Assembly (NCBI RefSeq): GCF_900537085.1
Contig: NZ_UNRE01000002.1
Span: 496,289-560,288 of the forward strand
DNA from: Agarivorans sp. Alg241-V36
GTDB taxonomy: Bacteria; Pseudomonadota; Gammaproteobacteria; Enterobacterales; Celerinatantimonadaceae
DNA: 64,000 bases
Direction of reading: 5' to 3'
Part shown: positions 29,495 to 38,763 of the stretch, piece after piece
Layout of the letters: each line of letters opens with the position of its first letter
Numbering within the stretch: position 1 is the first letter of the stretch
Program-made: the position numbers and the translations under genes
The notes under the pieces: generated by a model
Seen by the model: only the letters and a program-made list of their open reading frames with translations
Database searches by the model: none
Told to the model about the DNA's origin: nothing

Positions 29495-30259
29495 ATGTGT
29501 GAGTTATTAGGAATGAGTGCTAATGTTCCTACTGATATTTGCTTTTCTTTTACCGGTTTGGTGCAGCGCGGTGGCGTGACAGGCCCGCATGTGGATGGCT
29601 GGGGCATTACCTTTTATGAAGGTAAGGGCTGTCGCAGTTTTAAAGATCCTGCGCCTAGCTGCAAATCAAAGATTGCAGAATTAGTGCAGGCCTTTCCGAT
29701 TAAAAGCCAAGCTGTGGTAGGGCATATTCGCCAAGCCAACCGCGGGTGTGTGTCTTTAGAGAATACCCACCCTTTTACTCGCGAGTTGTGGGGACAAAAC
29801 TGGACTTACGCACACAATGGTCAGCTAAAGGGCTATAAAACGCTTGATACTGGCTTCTTTAGGCCAATTGGCGCTACTGATAGCGAGCGTGCTTTTTGCT
29901 GGATTTTGGAGCAGTTGCGAATTAAATACCCGCGTAAACCTGCGAATATGAAGGCCATGTTTAAGTTTGTGGCGAGTTTAGCGGATCAACTACGTGCAAA
30001 AGGCGTATTTAATATGCTGTTGAGCAATGGCGAGTTTGTAATGGCTTATTGCTCAACTAATCTGCATTGGATTACTCGTCGTGCGCCATTTGGCGAGGCT
30101 CAGTTAGCAGATGCAGATGTTACTATCGACTTCTACAAAGAAACTACACCAAACGATGTGGTGACGATGATTGCCACTCAACCTTTAACCAATAACGAGC
30201 AATGGCAAAAAATTGCCAGTGGTTCATACGTGTTGTTTAAAGATGGTGAAGTGCAGTAG
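29495..30259 (+). CDS. yafJ: Class II glutamine amidotransferase, YafJ-like
   Basis: The 254-aa product is a stand-alone N-terminal nucleophile glutaminase: the sequence opens MCELLGMSAN, so Cys2 becomes the catalytic N-terminal residue after Met removal. GHIRQANRGC, ENTHPF and YAHNGQL are the family's glutamine-site motifs. It follows gmhA with a 37-base gap and probably shares its transcript. No synthase partner domain is present and the acceptor is unknown. A shared terminator separates it from convergent purN. Confidence 0.92.
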   Translation: MCELLGMSANVPTDICFSFTGLVQRGGVTGPHVDGWGITFYEGKGCRSFKDPAPSCKSKIAELVQAFPIKSQAVVGHIRQANRGCVSLENTHPFTRELWGQNWTYAHNGQLKGYKTLDTGFFRPIGATDSERAFCWILEQLRIKYPRKPANMKAMFKFVASLADQLRAKGVFNMLLSNGEFVMAYCSTNLHWITRRAPFGEAQLADADVTIDFYKETTPNDVVTMIATQPLTNNEQWQKIASGSYVLFKDGEVQ

Positions 30260-30294
30260 GGCAGATTTAGTTGCTATATATGCTGAAGAACAGT

Positions 30295-30324
30295 TAAAAA
30301 AAGCGCCTTAAGGCGCTTTTTTTT
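30295..30324. terminator. Bidirectional terminator between yafJ and purN
   Basis: AAAAAAGCGCC..GGCGCTTTTTT forms a perfect hairpin with A/T runs on both sides and serves both convergent genes. Confidence 0.92.
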
Positions 30325-30964
30325 ATGAGTTAGCGTAACCGCTGCTTGGGAGTATCTTGCCATCGAGTAGGGCGCTATCATTTTCCATGTTCAAGCGTCC
30401 TTCAATAAACCAGTTTACTACCAAGGGGTAAATGGCGTGCTCTTGTACTTGTACTCTGGCGGCCAAAGCGTCGGCATCATCTTCACTAAACACTGGCACT
30501 TTGGCCTGTAAAATAACAGGGCCTCCATCAAGCTCTGGTGTTACAAAGTGAATACTGCAACCGTGTTCTTGGTCTTTCGCTTCAATGGCGCGCTGGTGAG
30601 TATTTAAACCCTGATACTTAGGCAGCAAAGAGGGATGAATGTTTAGCATCTTGCCGCTAAAACGTTCCACAAATGCTTGGCTAAGAATACGCATGAAGCC
30701 AGCCATAACAATTAAGTCAGCATTATGCTGTTCAATTACCTCGGCTAAAGCCATGTCGTAGCTTTCGCGATCGCTATATTCTTTAGGGTTTACAACTACC
30801 GTGTTAATGGCTGCCTGTTTAGCGCGTTCAAGGCCATAAGCATCGGCCTTGTTACTCACTACTGCAGAAATAGAGGCGTTAATACGCCCCTCTTCGCAGG
30901 CATCAATAATGGCTTGCAGGTTAGTCCCTGAACCTGAAATCAGTACAACAATGTTGCGTGCCAT
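30323..30964 (-). CDS. purN: Phosphoribosylglycinamide formyltransferase
   Basis: PurN transfers a formyl group from 10-formyl-THF to GAR, the third step of purine synthesis. The 213-aa enzyme has the N-terminal ISGSGTNLQAIID phosphate loop, the folate/catalytic segment NIHPSLLPKYQGLNTHQ with the essential Asn-His, and FVTPELDGGPVI with the catalytic Asp. It lies 8 bases after purM on the same strand, forming the usual purMN operon. Confidence 0.96.
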   Translation of the reverse strand: MARNIVVLISGSGTNLQAIIDACEEGRINASISAVVSNKADAYGLERAKQAAINTVVVNPKEYSDRESYDMALAEVIEQHNADLIVMAGFMRILSQAFVERFSGKMLNIHPSLLPKYQGLNTHQRAIEAKDQEHGCSIHFVTPELDGGPVILQAKVPVFSEDDADALAARVQVQEHAIYPLVVNWFIEGRLNMENDSALLDGKILPSSGYANS

Positions 30965-30972
30965 TACTTACC

Positions 30973-32013
30973 CTATTTAAATTCTACTTGGCCTTCGCCT
31001 TCAGCTACATCTTCAATGTGGCCAATTTTCCAAGCCGTTTCGCCATGTTCTGCTAATAAAGCAAGAGCGGCTTCTACTTCAGCTTCTGGTAGCGCGATAA
31101 CCATGCCAACACCACAGTTGAAAGTGCGGTACATTTCTTCGCGAGCAACGTTACCGTTTTCTTGTAACCAGTTGAATACTTCAGGCCACTGCCAGCTGTT
31201 TTCATCAACAACGGCTTTTGCACCAGCAGGTAAAACGCGAGGAATGTTTTCCCAGAAGCCACCACCAGTAATGTGCGATAAAGCGTGTACTTCACATTGC
31301 TTAAGCAGTGCTAATACAGATTTAACGTAGATCTTGGTAGGTGTTAATAGGGTTTCACCTAAAGTACTTTCACCTAATACTTGCTTAGGGTCAGCGTTAG
31401 ATACTTCTAGAATCTTGCGAATTAGCGAGTAGCCGTTTGAGTGAGGACCGCTAGACGCTAGTGCGATTAGTGCGTCACCGCTAGCGACTTTAGTGCCATC
31501 AATAATTTCTGACTTTTCAACAACACCCACACAGAAACCAGCGATGTCGTAGTCGTCGCCATGGTACATGCCTGGCATTTCTGCAGTTTCACCACCAATT
31601 AAGGCACAGCCAGATTGCTCACAACCTTGACCAATACCCTTTACAACGTCGGCTGCGGTATCAACTTCAAGTTTACCCGTAGCGTAGTAGTCTAAGAAGA
31701 ATAGAGGCTCAGCACCTTGAACAATAAGGTCGTTTACACACATTGCGACTAAGTCGATACCAACGGTGTCGTGTTTTTCCAAATCTAGCGCTAAACGTAA
31801 TTTAGTACCCACACCGTCGGTGCCAGCAACTAATACAGGCTCTTTGTAACCAGTTGGCAATTGACACAATGCACCAAAGCCTCCTAGTCCACCCATTACT
31901 TCTGGGCGCTGGGTACGTTTACTAACACTTTTGATACGTTCTACTAATGCATTACCAGCTTCGATATCAACGCCAGCATCTTTATAACTCAGAGGGGTGT
32001 TTTGTTTGGTCAC
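30973..32013 (-). CDS. purM: Phosphoribosylformylglycinamidine cyclo-ligase
   Basis: PurM closes the imidazole ring (FGAM + ATP to AIR), the step after PurL. The 346-aa product has [17 protein letters not shown] at the start, [12 protein letters not shown], and [11 protein letters not shown], all family signatures. The GTG at 32013 gives the standard length and follows AAGG; an ATG at 32055 in frame adds 14 non-conserved residues without a ribosome binding site. It is first in purMN and divergent from upp, as in E. coli. I could not find a convincing PurR box in the intergenic region. Confidence 0.96.
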   Translation of the reverse strand: MTKQNTPLSYKDAGVDIEAGNALVERIKSVSKRTQRPEVMGGLGGFGALCQLPTGYKEPVLVAGTDGVGTKLRLALDLEKHDTVGIDLVAMCVNDLIVQGAEPLFFLDYYATGKLEVDTAADVVKGIGQGCEQSGCALIGGETAEMPGMYHGDDYDIAGFCVGVVEKSEIIDGTKVASGDALIALASSGPHSNGYSLIRKILEVSNADPKQVLGESTLGETLLTPTKIYVKSVLALLKQCEVHALSHITGGGFWENIPRVLPAGAKAVVDENSWQWPEVFNWLQENGNVAREEMYRTFNCGVGMVIALPEAEVEAALALLAEHGETAWKIGHIEDVAEGEGQVEFK

Positions 32014-32186
32014 GGGATTACCTTGCAACGAACATGGAAAAAAATTTCGCGACATTTTAGCAGTGTTAGCGGTTCGGTAACAGTAATAAACGATAACTAA
32101 GACATTTTGTTGATTTTTGCTAACATATCCTCATTGAGCCTGATTTAAACTAGCGGCTCACAATTCGGTAAATCAAAGGAATAGAG

Positions 32187-32813
32187 ATGAAAGTTGTTGA
32201 AGTAAAGCATCCTTTAGTTCGTCACAAAATTGGCCTAATGCGCGAAGCAGACATTAGCACAAAGCGTTTTCGCGAATTAGCCCGCGAAGTTTCTGCTCTG
32301 CTTACCTACGAAGCAACAGCCAACTTAGACATTGAAGAAGTGACAATTGCCGGTTGGAATGGCCCTGTGAAGGTAGAACAGATCAAAGGCAAAAAGGCTA
32401 CGGTAGTGCCTATTTTACGAGCCGGTCTAGGCATGATGGATGGTGTGCTAGAGCATATGCCTTCAGCAAAAACCAGCGTAGTGGGTATTTACCGTGATGA
32501 AGAAACCCTAGAGCCAGTTCCGTATTTCCATAAACTAGTGAGCCAAATTGACGAGCGATTAGCCCTGGTGGTTGACCCAATGCTGGCCACGGGCGGTTCT
32601 ATGATTGCCACTATCGACTTACTTAAAGAGCAAGGCTGTAAAGACATCGTGGTATTAGTATTGGTAGCTGCGCCAGAAGGTTTAAAAGCCTTGGAAGCTG
32701 CACACCCCGATTTGGTCTTGTATACTGCGTCAATTGATGAAAAGCTAAATGAGCAAGGTTACATCCTTCCTGGTTTGGGTGATGCCGGCGATAAGATTTT
32801 TGGTACTAAATAG
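32187..32813 (+). CDS. upp: Uracil phosphoribosyltransferase
   Basis: Upp salvages uracil to UMP using PRPP. At 208 aa it has the expected length, with [11 protein letters not shown] as the PRPP-binding loop and the C-terminal uracil-binding [25 protein letters not shown] precedes the ATG. In E. coli upp is followed by uraA, but here a DUF2066 gene follows instead, so the permease is missing from this spot. Confidence 0.97.
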   Translation: MKVVEVKHPLVRHKIGLMREADISTKRFRELAREVSALLTYEATANLDIEEVTIAGWNGPVKVEQIKGKKATVVPILRAGLGMMDGVLEHMPSAKTSVVGIYRDEETLEPVPYFHKLVSQIDERLALVVDPMLATGGSMIATIDLLKEQGCKDIVVLVLVAAPEGLKALEAAHPDLVLYTASIDEKLNEQGYILPGLGDAGDKIFGTK

Positions 32814-32852
32814 TACGTCAAAAATAGTTAATAGAATCTCTAGGAGAGCGCA

Positions 32853-33848
32853 GTGATTAAAAAGTGGTTGTTGGTACTTAGTTTGGCAGTTGTGATTTTG
32901 CCGGTTCAAGCATCCTTGCAAGAGGAGCTTTACCGCGTTGAAGCACAGGCCACAGGCGATACCCAACAAGATCAACAACAGGCTTTTGAGTTATTAGTAC
33001 TGCGCCTAACCGGTGAGCAAGCCAGCAACACTAATCCTTTGGTAGCTAAAGCAAAAGCCAATATAAACCCTTATATTCAGCAATTTGCTTACCGAGATGA
33101 TGCTATCTCAGTATTGTTTAACGAAGCGAAAGTTAATCAGCTGCTAATGCAGGCGCAATTGCGTTTATGGGGTAAGCAGCGTCCTGACATCATTTTATGG
33201 TATGCCAATGAGCAGAACTTTAACCGTGAATTGTTGGCCGATAGTGCTCAGCAAGACTGGTTAGTTAAAGGTCGCGAACAAGCTCAACTCCTAGGTTTGC
33301 CAGTGCGCCTGCCAGTTATGGATTTAGAAGATAGCATGGCGGTAACTGTTAATGATGTGTGGGGCGGCTTTGATGGCCCGTTGTACGCCGCTAGCGAGCG
33401 TTACTCGGTGCCATTGGTGCTTAGCTTTCGTCAGTATCCGCAAGGGCAAAACTGGCAGATCCAATGGCGCTTGTTAGACAGCTCCAGTCAAACTCAACTG
33501 GATAGTGGCCAAGTTCAAGCTCCTTTAGAGGAAGTTAGTGCAGAGGCGATGAGCGCAGTCAGTGCTAGCTTGGCTGAGCGTTATGGTGTGGTACTTGGCG
33601 AAAATGCCGACGAAGCAATGTTAGTGAGTTTTGCTAACGTAACTAGCATGAACAAATATGTTGAGTTAGAACGTTTTTTAAACCAGCAACCTAGCGTGGC
33701 AAGAGTCACCTTACACAACGTAAAACAGGATACCTTTACCTTTGAGGTGCAATTGCTTAGCCCGTGGGAAGACCTTAAATCTTCACTTGATATCGCTCCG
33801 CGCTTACAAGCGGATGAAACGCGAACAAAGTACTACTATTACCAGTAG
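32853..33848 (+). CDS. DUF2066 domain-containing periplasmic protein
   Basis: The 331-aa product has a signal peptide (MIKKWLLVLSLAVVILPVQA) and a mature region recalled as DUF2066, a family of unknown function found next to upp/hda in many gammaproteobacteria. No catalytic motif is evident; the protein is Gln-rich, with alternating helical and beta segments. The GTG start at 32853 is backed by AGGAGAG. It sits 39 bases after upp and 70 before hda on the same strand. Confidence 0.83.
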   Translation: MIKKWLLVLSLAVVILPVQASLQEELYRVEAQATGDTQQDQQQAFELLVLRLTGEQASNTNPLVAKAKANINPYIQQFAYRDDAISVLFNEAKVNQLLMQAQLRLWGKQRPDIILWYANEQNFNRELLADSAQQDWLVKGREQAQLLGLPVRLPVMDLEDSMAVTVNDVWGGFDGPLYAASERYSVPLVLSFRQYPQGQNWQIQWRLLDSSSQTQLDSGQVQAPLEEVSAEAMSAVSASLAERYGVVLGENADEAMLVSFANVTSMNKYVELERFLNQQPSVARVTLHNVKQDTFTFEVQLLSPWEDLKSSLDIAPRLQADETRTKYYYYQ

Positions 33849-33918
33849 CAAAAATTTTTCATCTTAATAGCGAGCTGGTACAATGCACCTAGTTTTGTAT
33901 CAGCTTTGATTTATCACT

Positions 33919-34623
33919 TTGAGTTTTTCCCCGCAATTATCACTTCCTGTACTACTACCTGACGATGAAACCTTGGTAAGTTTTTACCCGGGCGATAATC
34001 AACAGTTATTAAGTGCACTGCGTAATCTTGCTTTAGATAAAGGCGAGAGGATGCTTTATTTGTGGGGCAGTGAGGGATCGGGTAGAACCCATTTGTTGCA
34101 TGCTAGCTGTACCGAAATGGCTGACGTGGGCGCGGCAAGTGCTTACTTACCCTTAGAGATGCATGCTGCAATGTCTCCTAAAATGCTCGAAGGCCTCGAG
34201 AGCATGGCATTGGTTTGCCTAGACAACATTGATGCGATAGTGGGGATTTCGGCTTGGGAAGAAGCGATTTTTGATTTTTATAATCGTCGTAAAGAGTTAG
34301 CCTCTACCACCCGTTTAATCGTTACCGCCAATGCGCCAGCTCCTCAATTGTCTTTTGGTTTGGCTGACTTACAGTCTCGCTTAAATTGGGGCGTCACTTA
34401 CAAGCTGCATGAGCTAGATGATGAGCAGAAGCTTAGCGCCTTACAATTACGAGCAGAGTTACGCGGCTTGAAAATGCCACTAGAGGTTGCCCGATTTTTA
34501 CTGAAGCGTTTATCTCGTGATATGCCTACCTTACTGAACAAGCTTGATCTGCTCGACCAAGCTTCAATTACTGCGCAACGTAAGCTAACCGTTCCCTTTG
34601 TAAAAGAGATTCTAGAGCTTTAG
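33919..34623 (+). CDS. hda: DnaA regulatory inactivator Hda
   Basis: Hda, with the DNA-loaded beta clamp, triggers hydrolysis of DnaA-bound ATP after initiation (RIDA). The 234-aa product has the clamp-binding motif QLSLPV near residue 6, a Walker-A-like GSEGSGRTHLLH, and a DnaA-like AAA+ core ending in ITAQRKLTVPFVKEIL. An in-frame stop at 33907 leaves TTG at 33919 as the only plausible start, and no Shine-Dalgarno is visible. E. coli hda likewise uses a rare, weak start codon. It overlaps a convergent DUF2069 gene by four bases. Confidence 0.95.
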   Translation: MSFSPQLSLPVLLPDDETLVSFYPGDNQQLLSALRNLALDKGERMLYLWGSEGSGRTHLLHASCTEMADVGAASAYLPLEMHAAMSPKMLEGLESMALVCLDNIDAIVGISAWEEAIFDFYNRRKELASTTRLIVTANAPAPQLSFGLADLQSRLNWGVTYKLHELDDEQKLSALQLRAELRGLKMPLEVARFLLKRLSRDMPTLLNKLDLLDQASITAQRKLTVPFVKEILEL

Positions 34624-35015
34624 TCTTTAGTTTTATCTTTTAGCTTCTTTAAGCCTATTCCCAGCTCTTTACCGCGAAACTTGGCGTATTGTAATCCAAA
34701 CCAAAAAGCGCTCAGTACTAATACTAGCTCTACCGCTGCCAGCCAGCGCTCTGTGTCTGATACCACTAATAGCGTAGTGCTGTGCAGTACATATAACAGC
34801 AGTACAAAGCAACTCCAAGCGTAGGTATAGGGTTTACCCGCTAGTATCCCTTTTAGTGGAAATAGTAGGGGAACAACCCAAAAGACCAGCATCATAGTTA
34901 GGCTAATATCCACAGGCGGTGATAGCCATAAATGCCATAACAATACCCAGGCTAGCAGCAACAAATAGCTGCTTTTTGCTAGCAGTAATAGCTGGGAAGT
35001 AGTGAGCTTAGACAA
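34620..35015 (-). CDS. DUF2069 family inner-membrane protein
   Basis: The 131-aa product has about four transmembrane helices (roughly 10-29, 38-56, 64-84, 92-108) and a basic cytoplasmic C-terminus (LKKLKDKTKD). It matches the DUF2069 pattern, which occurs next to yfgD and hda in Vibrio and Alteromonadales. It overlaps upstream yfgD by 8 bases, indicating an operon bepA-yfgD-this gene. Function unknown. Confidence 0.8.
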   Translation of the reverse strand: MSKLTTSQLLLLAKSSYLLLLAWVLLWHLWLSPPVDISLTMMLVFWVVPLLFPLKGILAGKPYTYAWSCFVLLLYVLHSTTLLVVSDTERWLAAVELVLVLSAFWFGLQYAKFRGKELGIGLKKLKDKTKD

Positions 35016-35358
35016 TCTCTAACACCTGCTCTGGTGGACGACCGATGCGTGCTTGACCTTGGTTGATCACTATTGGGCGCTCAATTAGTTTTGGATTAGC
35101 GTGCATAGCGGCAATTAGCTGAGCCGGCGTGAGTGAAGCATCGGCCAAGTTCAATTCTTTGTAGAGTGCTTCTTTGGTGCGCATTAGCTGGCGAGGCTCA
35201 AGCTGCATCATGTCCAGCATATTAGCGATATCGGCTTCACTTGGAGGCGTTTCCAGATAAAGTACTATTTCTGGCTCGATGCCTTTCTCTTGAAGAAGCT
35301 GTAGAGTTTGACGGCTTTTTGAGCAGCGCGGATTATGCAGGATCTGAATACTAGACAT
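35008..35358 (-). CDS. yfgD: ArsC-family reductase-like protein, YfgD
   Basis: The 116-aa product has the ArsC thioredoxin-like fold with HNPRCSKSRQTLQLL; Cys12 corresponds to the arsenate reductase nucleophile. The C-terminal ERPIVINQGQARIGRPPEQVL is the family's substrate-proximal Arg segment. In E. coli yfgD lies beside bepA and hda as here. Arsenate reductase activity is often annotated but the genomic context does not suggest arsenic resistance. Confidence 0.92.
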   Translation of the reverse strand: MSSIQILHNPRCSKSRQTLQLLQEKGIEPEIVLYLETPPSEADIANMLDMMQLEPRQLMRTKEALYKELNLADASLTPAQLIAAMHANPKLIERPIVINQGQARIGRPPEQVLEIV

Positions 35359-35378
35359 GTTGGTTCCTTGTATAAATC

Positions 35379-36818
35379 TTAGTTGAGCGACTCGAGCTCT
35401 TGCTCAGCAGCTTTAAATTGTTCAATTCTTGCTTGAATGCGAGCTTGCTCGAGATTGTTTTCTGTTAGGTTATAGGCGCTATGCAGTTCGTCAACGGCGC
35501 GGCGATAATCTGAGTGCAATGAAAGATACTCGGCTCGTGCAGTATGGCTAGCAGCCATATTTTTGAGGCGTCGTTGGCTGCGGCTAAGTTCTCCCCAAGC
35601 GAGAGCATCGTTGGGGCGCTCGCGTAAGTAACGATCAAGCAGTTTAGCACCTTCTTCAAATTGGCCATTTTCACTAAATGCATGGGCTAAGTTGAGCACA
35701 ATAACTTGGTTATTCGGGTAGCGAGTCTGCGCTACTTGCAAACGTTTAATTGCAGGTTGGTAGTTTTTCATCGCCAAATCGATGTCGGTTTGGGTATCGA
35801 TGATAAACAGGTTGTCGGAATGGCGTTTGGCTAGGCCATCAACGATTGCTTTTGATTCTTTATATTTGCCCATGCCAAATAGTGCCAGGGCTTTGCCATA
35901 GAGAGCTGCATCTTCAATTCGATATTCTTTGCGTTTAATTACACGATTGTAGTGCTCTAAGGCTTCTGAAGGAGACAAGGTGCCATGGCGCACAATAATC
36001 CGAGATTTAGCAAACTGGAACGACAAAGAAGGTGCAACGTAGCGATTAGGATATTGGTTTGCCCGAGCACGTGCTTCACTAACCCGAGTTTCTGGTAATG
36101 GGTGAGTGATGAGCATTTGTGGTGGTTTGCTAGCATAACGGTACTTCTCAGAGAGCTTACCAAAAAAGTTGCCCATGCCTATAGGGTCGTAGCCGGCATT
36201 AGCCAAGGTGCGTAGACCAATTCGGTCTGCTTCAAATTCGTTAGCACGGGTGTAGTTAATTGAGTTTTGCACACCTGCCGCCATGGTAGCTTGCAGTGCT
36301 GCGATACCTGCAACTGGGTTAGCAAGGCCCAGCAATAAAGACCCTAACATACCAGCCATTGACAGGTTTTGTGCAGCGGCTTGGTTTTCAATACTACGGG
36401 CAATGTGGCGTTGAGTAACGTGGGCGATTTCGTGAGCAATTACCGAGGCAAATTCGCTTTCTGTATCAGCATATAAAAATAAACCGGTATGAATTTTTAC
36501 ATAGCCACCTAAAAAGGCTGCTGCGTTAATTTCGTTATCAGTGACTAAAAAGAAGTTGAAAGGAGTACGTACTAAATCTGCTTTACCAACAAGGTGGTTG
36601 CCTAACTCGGTAACATATTCAGATAACACCGGGTCATTGGTCATGCGGCTGCTAGCGCGAATAATTCGCATGTAGGCATTGCCGTAGATAATTTCTTTGT
36701 CGATGGATAAAGCCGAGGCACCGGCAGTCCCTATTTCAGGCAATTGATTATTAGCAGACATTAGAGGGGCGTAGCCGAAAAGCAGGCCTGCGAGAACAAA
36801 ATGTGCGAAACGCGTCAT
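35379..36818 (-). CDS. bepA: Beta-barrel assembly-enhancing protease
   Basis: BepA is a periplasmic M48 metalloprotease and chaperone that helps mature LptD and degrades stalled outer-membrane proteins. The product (about 479 aa; E. coli 487) has a signal peptide ending LMSA, the zinc motif HEIAH with the downstream Glu ligand in NEFEADR, and a C-terminal TPR region (~320-470) needed for BAM interaction. I chose the ATG at 36818 because a signal peptide starts there; ATG at 36839 adds seven residues. It heads an operon with yfgD and the DUF2069 gene. Confidence 0.94.
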   Translation of the reverse strand: MTRFAHFVLAGLLFGYAPLMSANNQLPEIGTAGASALSIDKEIIYGNAYMRIIRASSRMTNDPVLSEYVTELGNHLVGKADLVRTPFNFFLVTDNEINAAAFLGGYVKIHTGLFLYADTESEFASVIAHEIAHVTQRHIARSIENQAAAQNLSMAGMLGSLLLGLANPVAGIAALQATMAAGVQNSINYTRANEFEADRIGLRTLANAGYDPIGMGNFFGKLSEKYRYASKPPQMLITHPLPETRVSEARARANQYPNRYVAPSLSFQFAKSRIIVRHGTLSPSEALEHYNRVIKRKEYRIEDAALYGKALALFGMGKYKESKAIVDGLAKRHSDNLFIIDTQTDIDLAMKNYQPAIKRLQVAQTRYPNNQVIVLNLAHAFSENGQFEEGAKLLDRYLRERPNDALAWGELSRSQRRLKNMAASHTARAEYLSLHSDYRRAVDELHSAYNLTENNLEQARIQARIEQFKAAEQELESLN

Positions 36819-36947
36819 TGAAATCCGATAACTTTCCATTTGTATCGCGAGAATACCCCGATTTTGTTTGTTATTCAAAAGCTATAAATTGAGTCCTGAT
36901 CAATAGCCTGTAATAATGCCATGGTTATTTTATGGTAATTATTACAA

Positions 36948-37175
36948 ATGCTTTGCCTCGATTTACAAAAACATAACTGTCCTTACCCATTATTGGAAAG
37001 TAAGCTTTGGCTTAAGCAAGCTAGAGTGGGTGATCAAATTCAGTTGCTGCTGGGGGATAGTGGTTCACGTAGTGATATCCCCAAATACTTTCGTCGACTA
37101 GGGCATGGCGTAAGTATAGAGCAAAGTGCCCGTGGTTTTTGTGTCACCATTACTGTCCAACCGCTAAAGGATTGA
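36948..37175 (+). CDS. TusA-family sulfurtransferase-like protein
   Basis: The 75-aa product shows the TusA fold signature with NCPYPLLESKLWLKQ; the Cys in CP-x-P would carry persulfide sulfur. In TusA proper this motif is CPxPV/L as well, but the next-door location (before perM, divergent from bepA) is that of a YedF/SirA-like paralogue, not tRNA-thiolation tusA. Ten bases separate it from perM, so the two probably form an operon. Sulfur acceptor unknown. Confidence 0.83.
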   Translation: MLCLDLQKHNCPYPLLESKLWLKQARVGDQIQLLLGDSGSRSDIPKYFRRLGHGVSIEQSARGFCVTITVQPLKD

Positions 37176-37185
37176 AGCTGTAACT

Positions 37186-38274
37186 ATGTTTAAAGTCTTA
37201 TCAAATTGGTACCGCCGCATGTTTTCTGATCCAGAAGCGGTGGCGATGGCGCTGGTGTTGGTCATTGGTTTTGTACTGTTGTACTTTTTTGGCAACTTAT
37301 TAGCGCCATTACTGATTGCCCTAGTTTTGGCTTACTTACTTGATTGGCCGGTGAGCTTTTTAGCTAATCACGGATTTCGACGAGGCTTTGCCAGCGCCTT
37401 AGTGCTGCTTATTTTTTTCCTGATTGCTACCTTTACCGTATTGCGCATTCTACCCACCGTGTGGGGGCAAGGCATGAACTTGCTGAGTGAATATCCGGTG
37501 ATGCTCAATAGCACTCAGCAATGGCTAGAGTCTTTACCGCAGCAATACCCAGAGTTTATCGACGGAGCCTTAGTTGAAAGTGTGGTGGATAATGTAAGAA
37601 CCCGCTTAATGGGCGTAGGGGAACAATTATTACAGTCTTCACTTTCGTCGATTATAAATTTGGCCACGGTATTGGTGTATAGCGTATTGGTGCCGTTAAT
37701 GGTGTTTTTCATGTTAAGCGATAAGAAAGTATTGCTTAGCAGTGTGTCGCGTTTTCTACCTAATGACCGTCGTTTGCTAACTCAGGTTTGGTCGGAAATG
37801 AATGGCCAAGTAATTAACTATATTCGCGGTAAAGCGATTGAAATCTTGCTAGTGGGGGGGGCCAGTTACATCGTATTTGCGATTATGGATTTACGTTACT
37901 CAGCACTGCTTGGCGTATTGGTGGGGTTGTCGGTGCTTATCCCCTTTATTGGCGCCTTCGCTGTAACTCTACCAGTGGCTATGGTGGGTTTATTCCAGTG
38001 GGGTTTAAGCCCTCAGTTTGGTTACCTTATCTTGGCTTACGGCATAATACAGGTGATTGATGGCAACGTATTAGTGCCTATTTTGTTCTCAGAAGCGGTA
38101 AATTTGCACCCCTTGGCGATTATCGTTGCGGTGCTGGTATTTGGCGGCTTGTGGGGCTTTTGGGGAGTATTCTTTGCGATTCCGTTAGCCACTTTAGTGA
38201 AAGCGGTAATGAATGCCTGGCCACATCATATAGAAAAAGTTGAGGACAGCGAGCCCTCAACTTCTGCGGAATAA
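37186..38274 (+). CDS. perM: AI-2E family transporter, PerM-like
   Basis: A 362-aa polytopic membrane protein with about eight helices: two pairs in the first 95 residues, a long extracytoplasmic amphipathic segment (~100-150), and a C-terminal bundle with GYLILAYGIIQVIDGNVLVP, given as the family signature near residues 280-300. E. coli perM (yfgO) lies next to bepA, matching this site. Family members export AI-2, act as Na+/H+ antiporters, or are of unknown substrate, so the substrate is left open. It ends one base before convergent bcp. Confidence 0.88.
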   Translation: MFKVLSNWYRRMFSDPEAVAMALVLVIGFVLLYFFGNLLAPLLIALVLAYLLDWPVSFLANHGFRRGFASALVLLIFFLIATFTVLRILPTVWGQGMNLLSEYPVMLNSTQQWLESLPQQYPEFIDGALVESVVDNVRTRLMGVGEQLLQSSLSSIINLATVLVYSVLVPLMVFFMLSDKKVLLSSVSRFLPNDRRLLTQVWSEMNGQVINYIRGKAIEILLVGGASYIVFAIMDLRYSALLGVLVGLSVLIPFIGAFAVTLPVAMVGLFQWGLSPQFGYLILAYGIIQVIDGNVLVPILFSEAVNLHPLAIIVAVLVFGGLWGFWGVFFAIPLATLVKAVMNAWPHHIEKVEDSEPSTSAE

Positions 38275-38739
38275 TTATTGGTTTAAGTAATCGAGCACTA
38301 CTTGGTGGTGCTCTTTGGTTTTAAACTTATTAAATACATGTTCAACCTGGCCTTGCTCATCAATTAAAAAGCTAATGCGGTGAATACCGTCATATTCTTT
38401 GCCCATAAATTTCTTCAAGCCCCACACGCCAAACTGATCAGCAACTGCGTGGTCTTCATCTGACAATAAGTCAAAGTTTAGCTGATGTTTTTCGATAAAT
38501 TTAGGCAGACGTTTTACAGGATCTGGGCTTACACCAAATACAACCGTGTTTGCGTCTTTAAGTTGCTCAATGCTGTCACGTAAGCCGCACGCTTGAGTAG
38601 TACAACCAGGCGTTAAGGCTTTAGGGTAAAAATACACTAATACCTTTTTGCCTGCGTAGTCGCTAAGTTTAATGCGTTTTTCATCTTGGTTTGGCAAATC
38701 AAATTGCGGAGCAGCAGCTCCGGCCGTCAATGTGTTCAT
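38275..38739 (-). CDS. bcp: Thioredoxin-dependent thiol peroxidase
   Basis: Bcp (PrxQ type) reduces hydrogen peroxide and organic peroxides. The 154-aa protein has the peroxidatic Cys46 and resolving Cys51 in TPGCTTQACGLRD, the atypical 2-Cys spacing of this subfamily. AAGGA precedes the ATG. It lies 24 bases after gcvR on the same strand, as in E. coli (gcvR-bcp). Confidence 0.96.
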   Translation of the reverse strand: MNTLTAGAAAPQFDLPNQDEKRIKLSDYAGKKVLVYFYPKALTPGCTTQACGLRDSIEQLKDANTVVFGVSPDPVKRLPKFIEKHQLNFDLLSDEDHAVADQFGVWGLKKFMGKEYDGIHRISFLIDEQGQVEHVFNKFKTKEHHQVVLDYLNQ

Positions 38740-38763
38740 TAAGGGTGTCCTTTGTAGTGGTAC

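Noticed and set aside
32014-32186. PurR box between purM and upp
   Set aside because: The best match (around TAATAAACGATAACTA) agrees at only about 7 of 16 positions, close to chance.
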